DNA of 64,000 bases from Peribacillus asahii (lineage in GTDB: Bacteria; Bacillota; Bacilli; Bacillales; DSM-1321). The notes under the pieces were generated by a model. It was not told where the DNA came from. It saw only the letters and a list, made by a program, of their open reading frames with translations, and ran no database searches. The position numbers and the translations under genes are program-made. Within the stretch, counting starts at the first letter, position 1. Every line of letters begins with the position of its first letter. The stretch is from NCBI RefSeq assembly GCF_003570725.1, contig NZ_QWVS01000023.1, positions 1 to 64,000 on the forward strand, written 5' to 3'. Shown piece after piece: positions 58,769 to 64,000 of this stretch.

Positions 58769-59658
58769 TGGGTTTATTCGGAAAGAAACAGAAAAAAGCA
58801 GACAATGTAGCTGTTGAAGAGAAAATCGAAACGGCTACAGCGGAAGAAGCCGTTTCAACAGATTCAGATGCGGTCCAAACAAATCTTGTATTTCATGAGG
58901 AGTGGCAGCCTTCCACACAAGAAAAATATGTATTAATGTTCCGTCATCAACAGCTGCCAACTCTAAAACCGAATCAACTTTCCATTTCAGGGATTCGTTT
59001 GACACGTTTTGAGGAAGATATTCTTGTAGAAGCATTTATTCGTAACGCGCTATCTCGAGCTGTGGAATTTGACATGGTTGATTTAGTATTATTGGATGAA
59101 GAGGGTCAACCGATTGTAAAAGGTTCGTTTGATTTATCAGAGATGGGAGAAATGCCGGCGTTATCATGTGTGCCTTGGAGATTTTTCTTTGAGGAAGAGT
59201 CGCTGTTAACAGATACGATTCCAGAAGAAGGCTGGACGATTGCATTTGAATTAAAATCTCAAGCAGCAGAACATCAGCTAGATTTAGAGCCTAACTGGAA
59301 AGAGCAATTATCTGAAGCGCAAATTGAACATTTGCAGCAGATTGTCGCAGGTCTTCCAGAGTTGAAGAAAGACGAGGTTAATTTTATGGGGCTGGAAGCT
59401 GCGTTGAAGGAAGATGCTAGCTTCGCTGTTACTGTATTCATCCGTAATGGAAGTTCGAACGCTATTAGCATTGAACAGCTGCCATTAATTGTGGAAGATG
59501 CGGATGGCGACCGAGTTTGTCAAGGCAGCTTTGCGCTTAATGACTTTGCTGTACAGCCGAATACGACAAAGCCATGGACGTTTATTTTTCCTGAGCCGCT
59601 TGTTCACAAGAAAAATCCGAATTTATCAAGCTGGAAAGTCTACGTACCGAATGCTTAA
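58768..59658 (+). CDS. slaP: S-layer assembly protein SlaP (accessory Sec system)
   Basis: 296 residues. A Lys-rich N-terminus and acidic linker precede two copies of a beta-rich domain of about 110 residues (first copy RHQQLPTLKPNQLSISGIRL, DILVEAFIRNALSRAVEF, PWRFFFEEE; second copy GLPELKKDEVNFMGLEAAL, FAVTVFIRNGSSNAISI, PWTFIFPEP). The tandem repeat and the position after secA2 match SlaP of B. anthracis, a cytoplasmic and membrane-associated factor for S-layer protein secretion. There is no signal peptide. Translation is coupled to secA2. Confidence 0.88.
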   Translation: MGLFGKKQKKADNVAVEEKIETATAEEAVSTDSDAVQTNLVFHEEWQPSTQEKYVLMFRHQQLPTLKPNQLSISGIRLTRFEEDILVEAFIRNALSRAVEFDMVDLVLLDEEGQPIVKGSFDLSEMGEMPALSCVPWRFFFEEESLLTDTIPEEGWTIAFELKSQAAEHQLDLEPNWKEQLSEAQIEHLQQIVAGLPELKKDEVNFMGLEAALKEDASFAVTVFIRNGSSNAISIEQLPLIVEDADGDRVCQGSFALNDFAVQPNTTKPWTFIFPEPLVHKKNPNLSSWKVYVPNA

Positions 59659-59671
59659 TCAGCTTGAATCT

Positions 59672-59708
59672 AAAGACTCCTCATCGATGGATGAGGAGTC
59701 TTTTTATC
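59672..59708 (+). terminator. Terminator of secA2-slaP
   Basis: AAAGACTCCTCATC pairs with GATGAGGAGTCTTT around a four-base loop, then T-rich sequence. Confidence 0.9.
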
Positions 59709-59728
59709 ATTAATTTTACATGGAGGAA

Positions 59729-60136
59729 TCAAGAAAATTCTGGCCAATTTGTTTGAACTTGATCTCCCGTAATCTTTTCGAGCGTACGATATGTAAAGGG
59801 AATAAGTTCAGTTTCTGATTTATCTGTAAATGGTTGAGCTAGTTCATAAGGAATTAACTCAAATTGTTCCTCAGTTTCAGAAATCAAATAAACACCAACA
59901 ACTTGGCCGTTATTTGTCATATCTAAAGTTACAAAGGCTGGATAATACGTTTCGTCCTTAGCTTTAAGAACAGCCTTTGCTGTAATCAAATTGTTTTCTT
60001 CCTCTTCAACAGCAGGATTGCTGATTTTCTCTAGTGCCTTTACAGCCCATCCTTGCTTTTTATAACCTCCGATAATTTTAGGAGGGTTCTCCTTTAATTG
60101 CTCTAAAAGTTCATTCATTTGTTCCTGAGTAGTCAT
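59729..60136 (-). CDS. Conserved-looking protein of 135 residues, unknown
   Basis: 135 residues, acidic, no signal peptide or membrane segment, probably cytoplasmic. A helical N-terminus (MTTQEQMNELLEQL) is followed by an alpha/beta body with AKAVLKAKDETYYPAFVTLD and GQVVGVYLISETEEQFELIP. GGAGGGAA stands about ten bases before the ATG. The upstream region carries a 29-bp direct repeat. I do not recognise the family. It is convergent with slaP and transcribed away from the LCP gene's terminator. Confidence 0.7.
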   Translation of the reverse strand: MTTQEQMNELLEQLKENPPKIIGGYKKQGWAVKALEKISNPAVEEEENNLITAKAVLKAKDETYYPAFVTLDMTNNGQVVGVYLISETEEQFELIPYELAQPFTDKSETELIPFTYRTLEKITGDQVQTNWPEFS

Positions 60137-60218
60137 GTATTCCGTATTCCCTCCAATAAAATTAAGTGTTCGAGCAGCGTTAGTTGATTGAGTGAATTAT
60201 TATTTATTATACACGCTG

Positions 60219-60275
60219 TATTTTATATAATACACTTTCTTTCGCTCTATTTTATATGATACACTTTCTTTCATT
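60219..60275 (-). repeat. Two copies of a 29-bp direct repeat upstream of the 135-residue gene
   Basis: TATTTTATATAATACACTTT at 60219 recurs as TATTTTATATGATACACTTT at 60248. On the minus strand this places two AAAGTGTAT-type words just before a TATAAT (60211-60206), so it may be an operator or a doubled promoter. Confidence 0.45.
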
Positions 60276-60360
60276 TGCAGGTAAAACATCTTATAAAGTT
60301 TTGCTAGAACTTAATAATTGTAACATAGTTGTTATTAATCAAACGATTGATTAAGAAGGA

Positions 60361-60395
60361 AAAAGCGCAATCATTGAATTTCAAGATGCGCTTTT
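60361..60395 (-). terminator. Terminator overlapping the end of the LCP gene
   Basis: AAAAGCGCA (60361-60369) pairs with TGCGCTTTT (60387-60395). The stop codon of the LCP gene lies in the loop region. Confidence 0.65.
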
Positions 60396-61300
60396 AATTT
60401 ATTTTGTGCTTTCAGTCGTTCTTCCTCTGGGACAATTAAGTACCAAATTCCATTAATTCGTTGTCCATTTCCTTCAATAGTCGACTGTTTAATGGATCCT
60501 AGAGCCTTTTTGTAATGGTTTTGGATGCTCATCATTTCATCGAAGGTTAAATTTGTTTCTACATTTTTACCGAGAGCTTTGAAAATGCTGCGATAGTTTG
60601 TTAAGGATGATAAGCTGGCTCCTTTTTCCACAATCGCTTCAATCACTTGGCGTTGGCGCATTTGGCGGCCAAAATCACCTCGTGGGTCTTCTTTACGAAT
60701 TCTTGAATAGACAAGAGCCTCTTTTCCGTTTAACGTAATCGTACCTTTTGGAAAACTATAGCCGCCATGGGAAAGGTTCATATCATTTTTAACCGTAATT
60801 CCTCCGACTGCCTCGACAATATCTTGAAAGCCTTCCATATTCATCTTGATATAATAATCAATTGGGATATCTAGAAAAGCCTCAACGGTCTTAATAGACA
60901 TTGGAATACCGCCATATGCATAAGCATGATTCATTTTATCGATTGTCCCATGTCCTACAATTTCTGCCCGTGTATCACGAGGAATGCTGAGCATTTCAAC
61001 CGATTCCTTTTTGGGATTGACTGTAACAACAATCATCGTATCCGAGCGTCCAACATCATTTGCTCGTTCATCCACACCTAATATGAGCACAGAAAAAGGG
61101 TCTTTATTTTTGAATTTAATATCTTCTAGTCGTTTTTCACTTTTATGATCGGTTCCTTGCATACTGTTGACGGCTCCTTTGAGCGATTGGTAAACCATCG
61201 CACCATATACAGCGCCGCCAATGAGGAACAGAAGGAATAGAATGCCGAAAAATTTCAGCCATTTATTTTTTCTTTTCTTCTTTTTACGTTCTTGTCTCAT
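60371..61300 (-). CDS. LytR-CpsA-Psr (LCP) family glycopolymer transferase
   Basis: 309 residues. A very basic cytoplasmic tail (RKKKKRKNKW) precedes one transmembrane helix (residues about 15-37). The extracellular LCP domain has VLILGVDER, GRSDTMIVVTVNP, LSIPRDTRAEI, KMNHAYAYGG and RIRKEDPRGDFGRQMRQR, which carry the conserved Arg and Asp of the active site. LCP proteins attach teichoic acids or capsule polymers from the lipid carrier to peptidoglycan. Here the substrate could be the polysaccharide of the capsule locus or the wall polymer that binds the S-layer. AGGAGGTG precedes the ATG. Confidence 0.92.
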   Translation of the reverse strand: MRQERKKKKRKNKWLKFFGILFLLFLIGGAVYGAMVYQSLKGAVNSMQGTDHKSEKRLEDIKFKNKDPFSVLILGVDERANDVGRSDTMIVVTVNPKKESVEMLSIPRDTRAEIVGHGTIDKMNHAYAYGGIPMSIKTVEAFLDIPIDYYIKMNMEGFQDIVEAVGGITVKNDMNLSHGGYSFPKGTITLNGKEALVYSRIRKEDPRGDFGRQMRQRQVIEAIVEKGASLSSLTNYRSIFKALGKNVETNLTFDEMMSIQNHYKKALGSIKQSTIEGNGQRINGIWYLIVPEEERLKAQNKLKAHLEIQ

Positions 61301-61343
61301 TCCAACACCTCCTAGTTCGTTACTATGAAAAGGGATGATTTAA

Positions 61344-61383
61344 GGAAAAAGCGAAGGGGGGTTCTACCTTCGCTTTTTCCTTT
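61344..61383 (-). terminator. Terminator of the carboxypeptidase gene
   Basis: GGAAAAAGCGAAGG pairs with CCTTCGCTTTTTCC around a short loop; symmetrical A and T runs allow both directions. Confidence 0.85.
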
Positions 61384-61396
61384 ATTATTAGCTGTG

Positions 61397-63172
61397 TTAA
61401 GCAGCTATTTCATCTTCATTCGTTTCTTCTGATGGAGTCGGTTCAGTCGGTTCTTCAATCGGCTCTTCAACTGGGAGAGCTTGTTCAATCTCGGACTGCC
61501 ACTGCTTTAAGAAGGCTTCTGCTTGTTCAAATTTCTCTGTTGCAACAGCTTGTTGATTCAGCTGCTCAAGCTTCACTAACTGTTCCTTAACGGCTTCATA
61601 TTCTTTATTATCTGCTTGTTTATCAATTGTAGTCAGTAAAGTATAGCGAGCCATTAAGTTTGTAACAGCTGGTAATTCTTTTTCTACAGGTGCGATATAT
61701 TTCTTTTGAGCGAGTGTACGTACTTTTTTACTATACATGTTCGAAATCTTTGTTTCTGTCGTGCTTGTTGATTTTTTCCATGTTGTAAACAAACTGTTTG
61801 TCTTTGTATTGAACGTTCCTTTTGTAAGAGTGCCAATTAGCTCTTCATGAGTATCTGCTAAGCCTTCACCAGCTTTTACTGCTGTTTGATAAGTCAGGTA
61901 GCGATCGCGATATAGTTTAGTTATGCGTAAAGATGCATTCGCTGATGATTGGTAAGCTTTAGGAAGCTTGGTAATAGCTTTTTCTTGCTTCGTAATCTCT
62001 TGCTTTGTTTTATTATAAAGGGTTGTTTGTGCATTTGTAATGCGTAAATCACTTGTTTTGTTTACAGACGTGAAATAATACGCTGAAAGTTTCTTCGCTG
62101 TTTTGTTAAAAGTTTGAATATCTGTTGTTAGAGCTTTGCTTTTGGCAAGCTGCTCTGTGTTATATAGTTTGGCTCCTTCTTGGGCAGTATATAAACCAAT
62201 AGCTGCGTTTTGTTGCCAAATCTTCTTAAAGTACTTAATTGGTACATGTGTTTCTCCCGCGTATGGTGCTACTTCAATTGTGTAAGCGGGCTTCTTTTCG
62301 GCAGTGGAGAACCAGTCGCTAAACCCGCCGCCGCCTGTATAGCTCGAAGGGGAGATTAAACGATAGCCTGTCATACTGCTGATTTTACGGGCGTGTATAC
62401 GATCTCTTGTATAGCGGCTGCCTGTTTGACCGTATTTCCAGAAAATGATTTGCCCGCTTGAATGATAGGAAATGGCCATTTCCGGGTCCGTATCTTTGAC
62501 AAAATCAAGGACCACCTGTGTTTCTTTTGCTGATTCGGGGCTTGTGCCTTTGTAATTTTTAAATTTTGGTACAGAGCCGCCGCCAAGATAATTCCAGCGA
62601 GCATCATATTGTCGGTTTAAGTCAATGCCTTTTCCATTAGCTTTCCAACGCTTAAAGTTTTTGCTTCCGTCATTCATTTTAATCAACTTAGCATGATCCT
62701 GCTTAGGAAAGGATGTAAGTCCAGTTTGCTGCAGCGTTACACCATCCGGATTAACCATTGGGATAAACCAAAGCGTTGTACTGTTTAAAATTTTCTTAGC
62801 ATCATACCCATCTATTTTACTGCCTTCTTCATAAGCATTAGCATATTTGTCAATCATGTTCATATTAACAGTTGTTGTAATCCATTCGCGAGCGTGATGA
62901 GAGCCGTTGATGAAGACAGTTGCATCTCCTTTTCCAAGAGCGACAGCATAAATATCCCGTCCATATTCAGAGGTCCCAATCACTTTGGCATCCACTAAAT
63001 CGGGATAGGTTTGTTCTAACTTTTTAATATCCTTGACCATTTTAGAATACGTATACGTTTGATTTGGATTGACAATGTACGATTGTGCGGAAGCCATTTC
63101 TGAGAACAGAAAAGACAGTCCGAAACAAATCAATACGGATAGGAGTAGTTTTAATTTGTTCATACGAGCCAC
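61397..63172 (-). CDS. Secreted zinc carboxypeptidase (M14) with a C-terminal S-layer-type module
   Basis: 591 residues. Signal peptide (LLLSVLICFGLSFLFSEMASA). The M14 domain spans residues about 30-330: zinc ligands in GSHHAREWITT, a third ligand in ISYHSSGQIIFW, and the catalytic Glu in YTIEVAPYAGE. After it comes a helical Lys/Thr-rich region of about 220 residues with the same pattern as the S-layer anchor module (MYSKKVRTLAQKKYIAPVEK against VYGPDTRRLLTKTYTTPAKA), then an acidic Pro/Glu tail (EEPIEEPTEPTPSEE). It may cut gamma-glutamyl or other peptide bonds in the wall or in food peptides while bound to the wall. Confidence 0.85.
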   Translation of the reverse strand: MARMNKLKLLLSVLICFGLSFLFSEMASAQSYIVNPNQTYTYSKMVKDIKKLEQTYPDLVDAKVIGTSEYGRDIYAVALGKGDATVFINGSHHAREWITTTVNMNMIDKYANAYEEGSKIDGYDAKKILNSTTLWFIPMVNPDGVTLQQTGLTSFPKQDHAKLIKMNDGSKNFKRWKANGKGIDLNRQYDARWNYLGGGSVPKFKNYKGTSPESAKETQVVLDFVKDTDPEMAISYHSSGQIIFWKYGQTGSRYTRDRIHARKISSMTGYRLISPSSYTGGGGFSDWFSTAEKKPAYTIEVAPYAGETHVPIKYFKKIWQQNAAIGLYTAQEGAKLYNTEQLAKSKALTTDIQTFNKTAKKLSAYYFTSVNKTSDLRITNAQTTLYNKTKQEITKQEKAITKLPKAYQSSANASLRITKLYRDRYLTYQTAVKAGEGLADTHEELIGTLTKGTFNTKTNSLFTTWKKSTSTTETKISNMYSKKVRTLAQKKYIAPVEKELPAVTNLMARYTLLTTIDKQADNKEYEAVKEQLVKLEQLNQQAVATEKFEQAEAFLKQWQSEIEQALPVEEPIEEPTEPTPSEETNEDEIAA

Positions 63173-63201
63173 CTTTTTGATAGAATATTGAGTTATTTCA
63201 T

Positions 63202-63231
63202 AAAAAAAACGAGCTTGGTAATAAGCTCGGT
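63202..63231 (-). terminator. Terminator of the NlpC/P60 gene
   Basis: CGAGCTT pairs with AAGCTCG; on the minus strand the hairpin is followed by eight T. Confidence 0.82.
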
Positions 63232-63234
63232 GGT

Positions 63235-64000
63235 TTAAAAGTTTAATTTTTTATAGCCTATTAATCTACTTTTATAGTAAGCTTCGTTGACAGAGCTAAT
63301 CATGACACCTTTGCTTGAACTTGCATGGATAAATTGGTTATCTCCTAAGTAAATGCCTAGGTGGTTAATAACTGACCGGTTTGAGCCTGTAGCGAAAAAG
63401 ACTAAATCGCCTCGCTGTGGTGAGGATACTTTTTTGCCAAGAGCGTAGTAAGTAGAAGAAGAATGTCTAGAAATGTTATATCCAGCTTGTTTAAACGCAT
63501 AATAAACTAAACCGCTGCAATCAAAGCCTGCAGGAGTTGAACCAGCCCATGAATAAGGTGTACCAATTACCTTTTTGGCTTCTGCAATGACCTTTTCGAT
63601 GCTTGGATCATTTTCTGTCTCATATGTATTAGCTGATGACTTTGTTTCTTTTGGTAATTCAATAATCATTTCCGGTGATGAACTGGATACAATTAATGTG
63701 TCTCCAACTTTAATGACAGTAGAAGACAGGTTATTTAGCTGCTTCAACTCACCCAATGTTAAATTATGTTTGTTTGCAATCTTTGTTAATGTATCGCCAG
63801 CTACTACTTTGTAAGTAGTCGTTTTTTCGTTTTTGACAGAAACAGTTGCTTTTGCTGCTGTCGTTTCTTTTTTGGATGTAACTAATTTTTGGTTTACATA
63901 GATCGTATTAGACTTTAAGTTATTTAGTTCTTTTAATTTTTTTACAGTCAGATCATACTTTTTGGCGATTTTTGTCAGTGTGTCGCCTTTTTTGACAGTA
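63235..64000 (-). CDS. LysM-NlpC/P60 peptidoglycan hydrolase (partial)
   Basis: The frame is open to the window edge, so the start is missing; 255 codons are visible. Two LysM domains come first (VKKGDTLTKIAKKYDLTVKK and VVAGDTLTKIANKHNLTLGE), joined by Lys/Thr-rich linkers. The C-terminal NlpC/P60 domain has the catalytic Cys in PAGFDCSGLVYYAF, the His in INHLGIYLGD and a further His in FIHASSSKGV. It should bind peptidoglycan and cut the D-Glu/diamino-acid bond of stem peptides, as LytE/LytF-type endopeptidases do. A shorter frame from an internal ATG at 63756 is not the real start because the LysM region runs through it. Confidence 0.92.
   Translation of the reverse strand, partial: TVKKGDTLTKIAKKYDLTVKKLKELNNLKSNTIYVNQKLVTSKKETTAAKATVSVKNEKTTTYKVVAGDTLTKIANKHNLTLGELKQLNNLSSTVIKVGDTLIVSSSSPEMIIELPKETKSSANTYETENDPSIEKVIAEAKKVIGTPYSWAGSTPAGFDCSGLVYYAFKQAGYNISRHSSSTYYALGKKVSSPQRGDLVFFATGSNRSVINHLGIYLGDNQFIHASSSKGVMISSVNEAYYKSRLIGYKKLNF

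Overview
The window is low-GC Gram-positive DNA from a member of the Bacillaceae (Bacillus in the broad sense). Signs of this are AGGAGG-type ribosome sites with frequent TTG/GTG starts, a YwqC/D/E-type capsule tyrosine kinase/phosphatase module, a LytR-CpsA-Psr protein, LysM/NlpC wall hydrolases, and a SecA2-SlaP pair like the one that exports S-layer proteins in Bacillus anthracis. I cannot name the species. No rRNA, tRNA, CRISPR array or prophage was seen. Almost every gene concerns the cell envelope.

Layout. 0-1.8 kb: the end of a membrane protein, a decayed fragment, and an ecsC-like/tyrosine phosphatase pair. 1.9-7.8 kb: a secreted 5'-nucleotidase with an S-layer-type anchor, then a CP-ATP-grasp / alpha-E / transglutaminase trio. 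8.4-11 kb: the likely major S-layer protein. 11.6-36 kb: an exopolysaccharide/capsule locus of Wzx/Wzy type: chain-length regulator, tyrosine kinase and phosphatase, an EAR-like antitermination RNA, galU, a CapD/EpsC dehydratase, the initiating sugar transferase, four glycosyltransferases, an L-amino-sugar pathway, polymerase, pyruvyltransferase, flippase and a MurB-like protein. It ends at a decayed ISL3 transposase and a beta-helix protein. From about 17 kb the locus is clearly more AT-rich than its flanks, which suggests exchange by transfer. 36-39.6 kb: small membrane and unknown genes, including three short ORFs. 39.8-46.3 kb: three tandem S-layer-like paralogues built from shuffled modules. 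46.5-56 kb: PAP2 phosphatase, a RAYT/IS200-like Y1 transposase, duplicated secreted beta-helix proteins, alkaline phosphatase and a large subtilase. 56-64 kb: secA2, slaP, an LCP protein, a zinc carboxypeptidase with a C-terminal S-layer-type module, and a LysM-NlpC/P60 hydrolase.

The most striking signal is a family of 14 short intergenic elements, all in the same orientation. Each has an 11-bp palindrome (GTCACAGTGAC) followed, at fixed offsets of 20, 31 and 43 bp, by two or three copies of TGTGGATAA, the exact complement of the DnaA box TTATCCACA. Ten copies are 52 bp long (three boxes) and four are 40 bp (two boxes). They often sit in pairs around a terminator, supply the stop codon of five genes, bound single-gene cassettes, and immediately flank the RAYT-type transposase. 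I propose an undescribed REP-like family, possibly mobilised by that transposase, that spreads DnaA-box arrays between envelope genes.

How the genes fit together: SecA2/SlaP probably export the S-layer-type proteins. At least five envelope proteins carry a common SbsC-like helical module that probably holds them to the wall. The capsule locus builds and exports a polysaccharide. The nucleotidase, alkaline phosphatase, carboxypeptidase and protease would feed the cell from the wall zone.
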